Part shown: positions 26,792-38,809 of the stretch, one piece after another
Layout: every line of letters starts with the position of its first letter
Position numbering within the stretch: position 1 is the first letter of the stretch
DNA from: Candidatus Limimorpha caballi
GTDB taxonomy: Bacteria; Bacteroidota; Bacteroidia; Bacteroidales; F082
Reading direction: 5' to 3'
Assembly: GCA_018064605.1 (NCBI GenBank)
Contig: JAGHUX010000016.1
Coordinates: forward strand, 1 to 64,000
DNA: 64,000 bases
Translations under genes and position numbers: made by a program
The notes under the pieces: model-generated
Told to the model about the DNA's origin: nothing
What the model saw: only the letters and a program-made list of their open reading frames with translations
Database searches by the model: none

Positions 26792-28630
26792 TCACAGAAC
26801 GTCTTTCAACGTTATCAGGTCTTTGATGTCGGTCTTGCCGGGCTGCCATGTCCTCACATGGATGATCGGCAGTTCTTCACGTAGGTCAACCATGAGGAAG
26901 AGATAGCCCTCATCATTGTAAGTATCTGAATGATAATACTGTTTGACCTGGACGCCGAACACTTCCTCGTCTTCACCGGCGGCGCGGCGCACATCAATGT
27001 CGGTGAAATGAATGTTGATGTAGTTCTTGTTCCTGAACTGTCGCCCCAGATCTTGAAGATACTGCGCCTTCGTTTTTTTTGTGCGTTCAACCTTTGTGTT
27101 GTTGCCGTAAAGCACCCCGTCTTGTGTAACAGGCTTGCTTTCAACGACATGACCCACGATTATCAATGCGTCGTCGGAGAAGATCTTGTCGAGATATTCA
27201 AGCTGTTTGAACGCGTAGGCTGTCTGGTAATCCTCAAGGAAATTTATCAACACAAGTCGCGAGTCAATCTTCCAGTTCTCGTTGTCCAAAATGCCATTTT
27301 CGGCGGTGTCCGAAAGCCGGAACGCTATCGAAGTCACCTTTTTCGTCTCTTTGTCGAAACGGAAAACGACATCACGGGTGAACGACATATTGTTGAAGCC
27401 GAACTTCATGGGAAGGCACCGGCATATCACTTCGCCGTTGAAAGCCAGCAACTTATAATCCGGCGTGCCGATGATTGAAGCTTTGCCGTAGCCCTTCAGC
27501 TTCATGAGGGACTCATAGCCTTCAGGCGAGAAAAGGTGACGCACCGACTCATATTCACCGAGGCGGATGGCGTTTTCTATCAGCTTCATATTTTTCAGAT
27601 AAGCATCATCGCCGACCATATATTTCTCAACGGAATCGCCGTTGCCGCCGTCAGTCTTGACAATCGGAGCTTCTTCAGGCACTTCATCTTTCGGACGGTT
27701 CTTGCCGCGGCTGTTGATGGTCTTGCCGGTCTTGCTGAAACCCACCTTCTTGCGCAGAAACTTAATCATGGCGTATGCCGCCGGCTCTTCAAACTCCACA
27801 TCGTCATACGACATGTCTATCTCAACGTCAATGTCTTTGACAACATCTTCATTTTTAAACAGTTCCACCTCCGCCCTTCCGTTCGACACGTTGCACGTCT
27901 GGTTGAAACGACCGTTGTTGTATTTGAAAGTCATGTTGCTGATTTTGATGCCTGTCGTCGTCGAGACATCAAGTTCAGCGATGACCTTGTCGTCGGTCTC
28001 TTTCCAGTTTTTGACAATGAACCTCACCAAACTGAGTATCCCTTCGTCGCCGTCGATCTTGTTCGAGAGCCATTTCACCATCTTCACCTCATGCGAAGTC
28101 TCTTCATCAGTGACAGTCAAATCGTTGCCGTCCGGATGGGAGCAGCAGAGCATCATGGCGATGTAGTAATAGCGCAGGGCGTCGCCCACGTTTTCCTTGT
28201 CCATCGCGGCGTCGGCCACGCGTATGTAATAGTCGATGTCGTTTTTCCTTTCGGCGCACGCCTCGCGGAACGAGGCCTTGCTGACGTATGCGAAGACACT
28301 GTTGGCCTCGCCAGACTTCAGTGTCAGGTATTGTATGTTTTGCTCGACGAAAGGCTTGAACGTCTCGAAGACGCAGTTCAGCAGGCGTGTGTTGTCGCTG
28401 CCGATTGTCGCGATGTTCGACTTATAATTTTTCTTGACGCTTTCAAGCAGACCAGTAACGGCGTCGTCTTCAGCATCTTCAATAGTCTCAAAATCATCTG
28501 CACCTTGATACCAATAATAGCATGTATCTTTCTTGATTCGTTCAGATTCAGCGACATTCGATTTAAACACCTGCGAAAACGAGACAACTGAGATGCTCAA
28601 CATCACCAACAAAATCAATAATTTTCTCAT
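26792..28630 (-). CDS. Secreted protein of unknown function (612 aa)
   Basis: Signal peptide MRKLLILLVMLSISVVSFSQ; no family confidently recognised. Confidence 0.6.
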   Translation of the reverse strand: MRKLLILLVMLSISVVSFSQVFKSNVAESERIKKDTCYYWYQGADDFETIEDAEDDAVTGLLESVKKNYKSNIATIGSDNTRLLNCVFETFKPFVEQNIQYLTLKSGEANSVFAYVSKASFREACAERKNDIDYYIRVADAAMDKENVGDALRYYYIAMMLCCSHPDGNDLTVTDEETSHEVKMVKWLSNKIDGDEGILSLVRFIVKNWKETDDKVIAELDVSTTTGIKISNMTFKYNNGRFNQTCNVSNGRAEVELFKNEDVVKDIDVEIDMSYDDVEFEEPAAYAMIKFLRKKVGFSKTGKTINSRGKNRPKDEVPEEAPIVKTDGGNGDSVEKYMVGDDAYLKNMKLIENAIRLGEYESVRHLFSPEGYESLMKLKGYGKASIIGTPDYKLLAFNGEVICRCLPMKFGFNNMSFTRDVVFRFDKETKKVTSIAFRLSDTAENGILDNENWKIDSRLVLINFLEDYQTAYAFKQLEYLDKIFSDDALIIVGHVVESKPVTQDGVLYGNNTKVERTKKTKAQYLQDLGRQFRNKNYINIHFTDIDVRRAAGEDEEVFGVQVKQYYHSDTYNDEGYLFLMVDLREELPIIHVRTWQPGKTDIKDLITLKDVL

Positions 28631-28670
28631 AAGATAATTTTCTGCAATAATGTTTGATTATTTTAAAAAC

Positions 28671-29711
28671 CTACAAACCGCGAATGACTTCAACAGGCAG
28701 CGTGGTCATTTCTGCGATGTCATCGACAGACAGCCCTGCTTTTTTCAATGCCTTTGCAGAAGCCATAAGAGCCTGGTTCTTTTCATCTATTTGCGAGTCC
28801 TTCTCGCTTATCTGAGCGTCCTTCTCATTTATCTGAGCGTCCTTCTCGCTTATCTGAGCGTCCTTCTCGCTTATTTGAGCTTCCTTCTCGCTTATTTGAG
28901 CTTCCTTCTCACTAACCCGCAAATCAAGCTCTCTTATCTTTTCATCTCTCGCCATGATTGCAGTATCTCTGTCTTCTATTGCCATGAAATATTCCTCCTC
29001 GACATTCATGTCCTGACGGACCTTTGAATTTGAGGCGGCGGCCAGCAGACGATGCACGATGCGCTCCATGTCGGCATCACCGCTGAAGGAGTCGTCTTCA
29101 ATGTTAAGCACCTGCGCATTTCTCTTGTCCTTATTGCTCTGGTCAAAAATAGACAGAACCTCCTCCAGCCTGTTGTTCTTCTGACCTCTCAACAACGGTA
29201 TCTGAACTATGATGCTGTCGTGCACGAGACTCTCCACGAACGGATCCGGGAGGCCTTTCGTCACCTCATTGCCGTAATAATCAAACGACTTGTGGCGCAC
29301 GTACAGTATCGGCTCCTCGATGTCGCCGACACGGTGGCCGAGCAGATACACCGTCACCATCGGGATGCCATGGCTGTCGCCCTTGTCGTCTCTCAACATG
29401 TTGTCGGCACTTGCATACTGCGTGCCGAGATATTGGCGAAACCGCAGCGTCTCCGTCTCAAGCCATGTCTTCTGCAACTCTATCAGTACCAACTTGTAAC
29501 TGCCGTCATCCTGAAGCACCTGCGCCCCAAAGTCAATCCTGAACATCGAAATCTTGTCACGGTTCCCGTTGGTGTATTCGTGTTTTCTCACCTCCACCGA
29601 CTTCACCTCACGCTGCAACAATGCGGATATGAGAGTCTTCACAATGCGCTCGTCTTCCAGCAAGAACTTGAAAACCGAGTCATAAATTGGATTTGCAACA
29701 CTGATAATCAT
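28671..29711 (-). CDS. Rpn / PD-(D/E)XK nuclease-family transposase-like protein with heptad-repeat tail
   Basis: NPIYDSVFKFLLEDERIVKTLISALL...FRIDFGAQV...LVLIELQK...; tail SEKEAQISEKEAQISEKDAQ... Confidence 0.82.
   Translation of the reverse strand: MIISVANPIYDSVFKFLLEDERIVKTLISALLQREVKSVEVRKHEYTNGNRDKISMFRIDFGAQVLQDDGSYKLVLIELQKTWLETETLRFRQYLGTQYASADNMLRDDKGDSHGIPMVTVYLLGHRVGDIEEPILYVRHKSFDYYGNEVTKGLPDPFVESLVHDSIIVQIPLLRGQKNNRLEEVLSIFDQSNKDKRNAQVLNIEDDSFSGDADMERIVHRLLAAASNSKVRQDMNVEEEYFMAIEDRDTAIMARDEKIRELDLRVSEKEAQISEKEAQISEKDAQISEKDAQINEKDAQISEKDSQIDEKNQALMASAKALKKAGLSVDDIAEMTTLPVEVIRGL
28780..28905. repeat. 21-bp in-frame tandem repeat in the Rpn-like gene
   Basis: Units such as ttctcgcttatctgagcgtcc, five clear plus degenerate flanks. 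Confidence 0.9.
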
Positions 29712-30008
29712 AATGTTTTATTTTTGCCTGCAAAGTTATATATTTTCCGTGAAATCTGATGGTAATTGATGAAAAAATTTTCACCACGAATTTCACGAAT
29801 GACACGAAGGATTTTTATTTCCTTTTGCCTTCGTTCAGACGCGCTGCGGCGCGTCTCTACGTCCGGACAACGACAGCCATTAGCCGTTGACTCTTGACCT
29901 TCGACCCTTGACCCTTGACTCTTGACCCTTGACAATAAATTAATTTTCCGAAAAAAACATCTGATTCAAAATATTATGTGTATTTTTGCAACCATAAAAT
30001 AAATTGCC

Positions 30009-30242
30009 GTGGAAACATATCAGATAACATTGAACACATCAACATTGTCGGGCAGGGTGCTGATAAAGTACCTGCGCTCGCTGCCTGACGTAAAGGTGGC
30101 AAAAATGAAAGTGGCTTCTTCTACTTCAAAAAAGGAAGCAATTTTAAAAGAAATGGAAGCGGCGGCAAGAGAAGCCAAAGAAATGTCGTCGAAAGAACAC
30201 AAGACATACACCGCAGAGGAACTCGTGAAATCCTTGCTATGA
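30009..30242 (+). CDS. Putative antitoxin (homologous to 45799..46059)
   Basis: METYQITLNTSTLSGRVLIKYLRSL...SSKEHKTYTAEELVKSLL; 4-bp overlap with toxin gene. Confidence 0.7.
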   Translation: METYQITLNTSTLSGRVLIKYLRSLPDVKVAKMKVASSTSKKEAILKEMEAAAREAKEMSSKEHKTYTAEELVKSLL

Positions 30243-30568
30243 TAAAGTTCTCTTACACAACGGTTTTCAACAAAAACATCAAACAACTCGGAAAGAAATA
30301 CCCGTCGTTGGCTGATGACCTGCTGGCTCTTGCAAATTCATTATCAGAGAATCCCGACCAAGGCGTGCAACTTGCCGACAACTACAGGAAGATAAGAATG
30401 TCAATCAAGTCAAAAGGGAAGGGCAAGCGCGGCGGAGCGAGAGTCATAACTTTCAACTGCCTTGTTGCGAAGAACGATGGTGAAATCACTTTCGTGACAA
30501 TATACGACAAAAGCGACATCGAGAACATAAGCCTTGAGGAAATAAAGAAGGTACACAACATTTCGTAA
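30239..30568 (+). CDS. RelE/ParE-superfamily toxin
   Basis: FSYTTVFNKNIKQLGKKYPSLADDL...YRKIRMSIKSKGKGKRGGARVITF...VTIYDKSDIENI. Confidence 0.75.
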   Translation: MIKFSYTTVFNKNIKQLGKKYPSLADDLLALANSLSENPDQGVQLADNYRKIRMSIKSKGKGKRGGARVITFNCLVAKNDGEITFVTIYDKSDIENISLEEIKKVHNIS

Positions 30569-30847
30569 GGTGTCTACAACATTTCGTTCAGACGCGGCGC
30601 AGTGTGGGGCGAGGAATACATGGCAGGGAAAACAAACCCTCGTGCGCCAGACAACTCCACTCTCCACTCTCAACTCCCAACTCTCAACTCTCCAAACTAA
30701 AAACTAAAGACTAAAGACTAAAAACTAAAGACTAAAGACTAAAAACTAAAGACTGAAACGCCGCCGGCTTGGTAGCCCGCCTGAGGGCGGGCGCCGTCGC
30801 CCCGCTGCCACTTTGCAGCACGTTTGCACGTCTCCCGCCGACATAGG

Positions 30848-32107
30848 TCATTTCTGGAAAGGGCAGACTGGCCGGACCGATTGCCCATAGAAACGGTAGT
30901 CGTAGCGCATGCCCACGTCGCCGGAATAGAAGTACAAGTCGTACGCGTCGCCCGGGTAGGCGGTGCGGAGCGAACTCGACCAGTAGTGGCCGTAGGAACC
31001 TGCAAGGGAGGGGCCGCCGTCATAGCTCTTATAGCCGGCGGCCGGCAGGAATATGCTCGTGCCGGTAGAACCTGTGACGCGATAGCCGTTCTTTCCGTCC
31101 TGAGTCGTCCATGTCCACGTGCAGTCGGTCAATTCATGCATCTCATCGTATGTCGGCATGCGCCACGCACCGCCCCAGTTCGCACGGGCAGCATCGTCTG
31201 CCAGTTCGAGAACCCTCTTGTTGTCACTCGTGCAATATTTGGTGAAGGTGGTTTCCGAACCGTTCCACCACTTGTAGGCACTCAAGTCGTACGTACTCTT
31301 TGTTGTGGTCTCGCCCCAGGCGAAGTACCAGCCGTAGTCCTCTGGGCTGCTTGCGCCTACGTTGCATGTTGCCCACAGCGTGCCGCTCGGGAGGCCGAGG
31401 TCAACGTATGCGTGGCCATTGATTTCGCCGCCACCACCGCTCAGCGTGGTGAAGCTCTTCTGCTCGCCGTAGCCTGTGCCGCTGCTGTTGGTGGCGTACG
31501 CACGAATATAGTACGTAGTATTTGCCCAAAGCTCCGTGGTGCTGCTTGTAAAACTGCCTGTCCCGCTGCCGTTAGTGGTATGCGAGTTGGAGATCAACGG
31601 ATTCGGCGACGTGCTCCAGCACACGCCTCGGGCTGTCACGGTGGCTCCGCCGTCAGATGTCACATTACCGCCACAGGTGGCAGTGAACCGAGTGATATTC
31701 GAAACGGAAGACGTGGTGACAGTCGGTACAGACACACGCGATGTGATGAAAATTTTCTGTTCGCCGTAACTCGTGCCTTTGCTGTCGGTAGCATACGCAC
31801 GAACATAGTACGTAGTATTTGTCCAAAGCCCCGTAATGCTGCTCGTGAAACTGCCCATCCCGCTGCCGTCAGTGGTGTGCGAGTCGGAAACAGTCGGATT
31901 CGACGATCTACTCCAGCACACGCCGCGTTCGTCACAGTCGGCACCGACGTATGCACTCACGACAGCACTGGAAGCAGTTATTTCAGTAACCTCATTCGTT
32001 TTTATATTCACAAACTTACCACTCGGCATTTCCATGTCCTTCTTGCAGGATGCCATCATAAGAACTATGAGGCCTATTATCGACATTTTCGCTATTATCG
32101 TTTTCAT
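30848..32107 (-). CDS. FISUMP-type lipoprotein with two Fn3-like repeats
   Basis: Lipobox MMASCKK; two ARGVCWSxSxNPxxSxSHTTxGSGxGSFTSS...TYYxRAYAT repeats; WRMPTYDEMHEL...GQSVRPVCPF. Confidence 0.75.
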   Translation of the reverse strand: MKTIIAKMSIIGLIVLMMASCKKDMEMPSGKFVNIKTNEVTEITASSAVVSAYVGADCDERGVCWSRSSNPTVSDSHTTDGSGMGSFTSSITGLWTNTTYYVRAYATDSKGTSYGEQKIFITSRVSVPTVTTSSVSNITRFTATCGGNVTSDGGATVTARGVCWSTSPNPLISNSHTTNGSGTGSFTSSTTELWANTTYYIRAYATNSSGTGYGEQKSFTTLSGGGGEINGHAYVDLGLPSGTLWATCNVGASSPEDYGWYFAWGETTTKSTYDLSAYKWWNGSETTFTKYCTSDNKRVLELADDAARANWGGAWRMPTYDEMHELTDCTWTWTTQDGKNGYRVTGSTGTSIFLPAAGYKSYDGGPSLAGSYGHYWSSSLRTAYPGDAYDLYFYSGDVGMRYDYRFYGQSVRPVCPFQK

Positions 32108-32117
32108 AATGTATTTT

Positions 32118-34175
<2,058 letters not shown>

Positions 34176-34244
34176 TGTGAGAATTTTGCTGCAAAGATAA
34201 TGGGAAAACTGAACCTATCGGAAAAACATTTATGTATTTAAAAA

Positions 34245-36929
34245 TCAAGGGATTCGGTGAAGCACCTTCACAATCTGCTCGCCGAGGCCTATTGTGTAGC
34301 CCTGAAGCACGAACACCACCTCGTTGTTCGAGTTGGCGATGAGAAATATCGGGAGGCTCCTGTTTTGAAGTTTCATGTTGGAAACGGCTTCGGAGAGCAT
34401 CGTCCCGTCGTCAATCCCGAAGGTGATATTTGACGGCAAGTCGTTGAAACTCTTCATCTTGAAATTGTCGAGGCCTTCTTCATCCTGGAAAACGAAAATC
34501 ATGCTTCCACCCCACTCCTCGAATTCGTCTTTCAAGATTGAGATGTCCTGCATGGCGTGCGTTGTCGGCTCGCTGCCGCCGTCAAGGATGCCGAGGACGT
34601 AGAAACTGCGTCCCGCAATCTGGAGCAGGCTCCTGTCCTCTTGTGAATCAACAGGCATGAAACGGTTTTCGGAATTGAAGTTCCCGATAATCTGCACGCC
34701 GTCAACAGGCTCGCGCATGACGAGTCCGACCGTCGTGGTCTTTCCGCCTTCGATGTTGAAGAAGACGTTGTGGTTCAACACGCTGCCGTCGGCCAATCGT
34801 GTGCCGGAAATCATCACATAATAACCCGCGTCGAGTTCGAGGCCGCCGTCGGCCATCAGTTGCGAATACAGCAACCCGACATCCATGCCGGGGTCCCTGT
34901 CGTCGTAAGCCAGCAGGTCGAAGGTGTTGCCGTTGAATTTCTTAATCGTGAAATGCGAGTAATATCTCGGGTCGGGCATGTTTTGCATCGGCGAATATTC
35001 AATCACCAACGTGCCTTTCTCGGCTGTCGGCTGTTCTTCCTTCGCTTCAAAGTCAACATCAACCCATTGGTTTTCAAAATACTGAACCTTTCCCGTGACG
35101 GGGTCGATCCTCGACGGGATGCCTGCGCTGCGTGCCATCGCCACGAAGAAGATGTCGCGGGAATGCGAGTCGGCGACGCGCGACTTCAGCACGCCGGTCG
35201 GAAGCATCGGGATGCTGCGGACGTTCAGGTCATCGCGGATCTCGATGTTGTTTTTCACCCAATCGACAATCAGCTGGGGATTTGCGCGGTAATAGTTCAT
35301 CGAGACGAGTTCTGCGACAGCGCCTTCCGGGAGGTCGGCGGCACCGCTCAACTGATACATAAGTTGTTGTTTATAAGCTCCTAACATCTCATTCGAGACG
35401 CGCGGATTATAAACGTATGCGTTGAACATCTCGTCCGTCAGGCCGCAGTTGTCAGCAATCAGGGAACGCTGCGAGAAATTGTCTTTCAAGACATCGAGCG
35501 ACACATCACGAAGGTCTTTGTCGCTTATCACCTTCAGCAAGTCCCAAGCGTACCGCTCACCGCCGAATGTTCTCGAATAATCAACGAAATTCTTGATTGT
35601 CTGGTAGTTGCCCCAAGTCTTCGACATTATTTCCTTGTCGTAGTCACCTTCATTCTGGGCTTCGACGCACTTGGCGACATAGGCGTTCCTTATCGAATCT
35701 TCATAAACGCCACGGCGGTTGTTCTCATCGCGCATCTCCTTCGAGACCTCAGGAATACGTGCTTTCTCCGCAGGCGGAACGATGTCGAAAGCCTCTTCAT
35801 AATCAACATTTGCCGCCTGTTTGATTGTGATTGTCACGTCATCGACATCGCCGATTTTCACGACTTCATAGCCATACTTCCCATCTTTCGAAGCATAGAT
35901 CATCATGGTTCCGAGGCCGGCGGTCATCCACGTTTCGCCTTTTTCGTCAGTCGTCTTTGAAGCGACGGTGCAGAACTCGGCGTAGTTGTAAATCTTGAAA
36001 TCCACTTTCGCGCCGGCTACCGCATCGCCTTCATCATCAGCAACTTTGACATTCAGTTTAGCTGTCTCGGCGTAATTATAAACGACATTGATTTCAGTAT
36101 GATTTGATGTTCGCTCAATGACTTCCTCGGGGCCGTAATATCTCCCGAACACTCTTGTATGGAGCAGCAGGCATCGTGACGCGGGTGCGTTGAACCAGCC
36201 CAGGTCGAGCACCGGTTCCGGCTCGCAGGCGCCGAGGAAATGCCACTCGCCGTCAACCCAGGCCTCGACCCATGCGTGGTTGTCGTCGCAATGCGCCCAG
36301 CGCGGCGTATAGACCTGCCTTGCCGGGATGCACACTGAACGCAATGCAGCAACCAGAAACGTCGATTCCTCGCCGCAGCGTCCCCACGAGGTCTTCACTG
36401 TCGCCAGCGGAGAGCTTGTGCGCGAGTCGGAGCCTTTGTAGTTGGCCTTCTCATGGCACCAATGATTCACCTCAAGGACCGCGTCGCTCATCGACAGGTT
36501 TTTCACCCTGTCTTTCAACTCCTCATAGAACACAAAACGCGAGTCGTCGAGGTTCTCGTTGTTGATCCTCACCGGCACCACGAAGTGATTGAACTCACGT
36601 TCAGGCACTTGTGCGCCCCACGGCATCTCCTCCTTCGCCCTGAACGAAGCGTTGATGTTAGCGCGGAAATAATCGCCGCCGTAATCCGTGACGTCGCACA
36701 GAGGCATGTAGGCGTACAGAAACTCCAACGCCTCGCGCTCTTTTCCGGCAAGGTCTTCATTGAAAACGGCAAACAAACCGCCGTCCGGCATCGCTGCCAT
36801 CTTCTCCTGAAGATCGCGCTGAACGTCAGCACGTTGCGATTTGTCAGAAATGAAATGCTGTTCTTTTGAACATGATGTCACGAAAAAGACCGCGACAATT
36901 AATGTGATGATTTTCTTGATGTGTTTCAT
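34245..36929 (-). CDS. Transglutaminase-like domain lipoprotein
   Basis: Lipobox VTSCSKE; TSWGRCGEESTFLVAALRSVCIPARQVYTPRWAHCDDNHAWVEAWVDGEWHFLG (Cys-His-Asp). Confidence 0.82.
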   Translation of the reverse strand: MKHIKKIITLIVAVFFVTSCSKEQHFISDKSQRADVQRDLQEKMAAMPDGGLFAVFNEDLAGKEREALEFLYAYMPLCDVTDYGGDYFRANINASFRAKEEMPWGAQVPEREFNHFVVPVRINNENLDDSRFVFYEELKDRVKNLSMSDAVLEVNHWCHEKANYKGSDSRTSSPLATVKTSWGRCGEESTFLVAALRSVCIPARQVYTPRWAHCDDNHAWVEAWVDGEWHFLGACEPEPVLDLGWFNAPASRCLLLHTRVFGRYYGPEEVIERTSNHTEINVVYNYAETAKLNVKVADDEGDAVAGAKVDFKIYNYAEFCTVASKTTDEKGETWMTAGLGTMMIYASKDGKYGYEVVKIGDVDDVTITIKQAANVDYEEAFDIVPPAEKARIPEVSKEMRDENNRRGVYEDSIRNAYVAKCVEAQNEGDYDKEIMSKTWGNYQTIKNFVDYSRTFGGERYAWDLLKVISDKDLRDVSLDVLKDNFSQRSLIADNCGLTDEMFNAYVYNPRVSNEMLGAYKQQLMYQLSGAADLPEGAVAELVSMNYYRANPQLIVDWVKNNIEIRDDLNVRSIPMLPTGVLKSRVADSHSRDIFFVAMARSAGIPSRIDPVTGKVQYFENQWVDVDFEAKEEQPTAEKGTLVIEYSPMQNMPDPRYYSHFTIKKFNGNTFDLLAYDDRDPGMDVGLLYSQLMADGGLELDAGYYVMISGTRLADGSVLNHNVFFNIEGGKTTTVGLVMREPVDGVQIIGNFNSENRFMPVDSQEDRSLLQIAGRSFYVLGILDGGSEPTTHAMQDISILKDEFEEWGGSMIFVFQDEEGLDNFKMKSFNDLPSNITFGIDDGTMLSEAVSNMKLQNRSLPIFLIANSNNEVVFVLQGYTIGLGEQIVKVLHRIP

Positions 36930-37019
36930 GTTTTCTCGATTTATATAAGTGGAGACGGTTGTTCGAGCCGTCTCCACTTTCACCTTTCCCCTTAATTACC
37001 TGATTACCTAATCACCTAA

Positions 37020-38297
37020 TTACCTGTAAATATTGGCATTTCTGTCGGGTGAATACGACACGAGCCTCACCGGCACGCCGACTTTCTTTTCGATATACTT
37101 GATGTATTCCTCGAGTTTTCCGGGGATGTTGCCGTCGATTTCGCAGTTCCAGCCCGGAAGCGTCTCATACACAGGTTTCATCGTCTCGGTGCATGCGTCA
37201 AACGGCAGGTAGTCAATGACTTTGCCGTCATATTCGTAGCCGATGCATACTTTAATTTCCTTGATGTCGTTCATGACGTCCGACTTCATCATCATCAGGT
37301 CGGTGACGCCGCTCAACATGCAGGCGTATTTGAGGGCGGGGATGTCGAGCCAGCCGGTACGACGCGGGCGGCCTGTCGTCGCGCCGAACTCACCGCCGTT
37401 CTTGCGCAGTTGCTCGCCCGTCTCGTCGAACAGCTCTGTCGGGAACGGGCCGGTCCCCACGCGGGTGCAGTAGGCCTTGAAGATTCCGAACACTTTGCCG
37501 ACCCTTGACGGGGCGACACCGAGACCTGAGCAGACACCCGCCGCCATCGTCGATGACGAGGTGACGAAAGGATAGCTTCCGAAATCCACGTCGAGCATCG
37601 AGCCTTGCGCGCCTTCCGCGAGTATTTTCTTGCCTTCATCAAGAGCCTGATTGATATAATATTCACTTTCAACGACTTTGAATTTCTTCATGAAGTCGAT
37701 GGCGTCAAACCAAACCTTCTCGTATTCGTCGAAAGACATCCCGTCGAGGGTCAGGGTGTTGATGTCGAAGTCGAGGTTTTTGATTTCCTGAAGATGACGC
37801 GCCTTGAGGTTCTCGTAGCGGTTTCTGAAGTCCGGTGACATGATGTCGCCGACACGCAGTCCGCGGCGGGCGGTCTTGTCGGTGTATGTCGGGCCGATGC
37901 CTTTCAGTGTCGAGCCGATTTTCATTTTGCCGAGGGCTTTTTCGTTGGCGGCGTCGAGGGCGCGGTGTGTCGGGACGATGAGGTGTGTGCGCGACGAGAC
38001 GAGGAGTCGGCCCATGACATCGACGCCGGCGGCCGTCAAGCCATCGACTTCATCCTTGAAAATCTTCGCGTCAACGATGGCGCCGTTGCCTATCACATTG
38101 ATGCACTTATCGTTAAAGATTCCCGAGGGGATTGTGTGAAGCACAAATTTCTTGCCGTCAAACTTAATTGTATGCCCCGCATTCGGGCCTCCCTGAAAGC
38201 GGCACACAATATCGTAATTAGGTGTCAAAGCATCGACGACCTTGCCTTTGCCTTCGTCGCCCCATTGCAGCCCAAGAAGCAAATCTAATTTTGTCAT
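37020..38297 (-). CDS. purA: Adenylosuccinate synthase
   Basis: LLGLQWGDEGKGKVVD...VCRFQGGPNAGHTI. Confidence 0.95.
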   Translation of the reverse strand: MTKLDLLLGLQWGDEGKGKVVDALTPNYDIVCRFQGGPNAGHTIKFDGKKFVLHTIPSGIFNDKCINVIGNGAIVDAKIFKDEVDGLTAAGVDVMGRLLVSSRTHLIVPTHRALDAANEKALGKMKIGSTLKGIGPTYTDKTARRGLRVGDIMSPDFRNRYENLKARHLQEIKNLDFDINTLTLDGMSFDEYEKVWFDAIDFMKKFKVVESEYYINQALDEGKKILAEGAQGSMLDVDFGSYPFVTSSSTMAAGVCSGLGVAPSRVGKVFGIFKAYCTRVGTGPFPTELFDETGEQLRKNGGEFGATTGRPRRTGWLDIPALKYACMLSGVTDLMMMKSDVMNDIKEIKVCIGYEYDGKVIDYLPFDACTETMKPVYETLPGWNCEIDGNIPGKLEEYIKYIEKKVGVPVRLVSYSPDRNANIYR

Positions 38298-38323
38298 TTT
38301 ACAAACAATTGATTTTAAATGAT

Positions 38324-38797
38324 TTAGTTGTTATTCTGATTTATACGTTTTCTCTTATGACGTCTTTTGGTCCCGTAAAAGGTGAGCGAATGATAGGCGA
38401 TGTCAACATCGAACATGTCTTCCACCGACTTCTGTATTTCCATGATGCGCGGGTCGCAGTATTCGAAGACGTCGCCGGTCACCACATCAATGAAATGGTC
38501 GTGCTGCTTGAACTTGTACGACCGTTCAAACTGCGCGTGGTTCTGCCCGAACTGATGTTTCGTCACCAGGTTGCAGTCCATCAGCAGTTCGATGGTGTTG
38601 TACAATGTCGCCTTGCTGACGCGGAACTTCTTGTCTTTCATCTGAGTGTAAAGCGAATCGATGTCGAAATGACCGTCGATGTTGTAGATCTCCTCCAGAA
38701 TCATGAACCGCTCCGGTGTCTTGCGGAAGTCGTGATGCTGCAAGTAGTCGGTGAAGATCTTCCTCACTTTTTCGATGATGTTTTCCTGTTCGCTCAT
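38324..38797 (-). CDS. Fur-family transcriptional regulator
   Basis: HHDFRKTPERFMILEEIYNIDGHFDIDSLY...VSKATLYNTIELLMDCNLV. Confidence 0.88.
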   Translation of the reverse strand: MSEQENIIEKVRKIFTDYLQHHDFRKTPERFMILEEIYNIDGHFDIDSLYTQMKDKKFRVSKATLYNTIELLMDCNLVTKHQFGQNHAQFERSYKFKQHDHFIDVVTGDVFEYCDPRIMEIQKSVEDMFDVDIAYHSLTFYGTKRRHKRKRINQNNN

Positions 38798-38809
38798 AAT
38801 GATTTGTGA

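Noticed and set aside
28780-28905. CRISPR array
   Set aside because: 21-bp units are directly tandem without spacers and are in-frame coding heptads.
28640-29770. Direct repeats flanking the Rpn-like gene (taatgttt.attttt on both sides)
   Set aside because: Only about 15 AT-rich bases with mismatches, within chance expectation; unlike the 97-bp and 55-bp repeats.
30774-30792. gcccgcctgagggcgggc hairpin as a terminator
   Set aside because: Strong stem, but no T-run on either strand; kept only as a possible structure.
8543-32107. Diversity-generating retroelement (Avd-like four-helix protein plus C-type-lectin-like FISUMP protein)
   Set aside because: No reverse transcriptase or template repeat seen in the window; the two genes are 22 kb apart and each has a simpler explanation.
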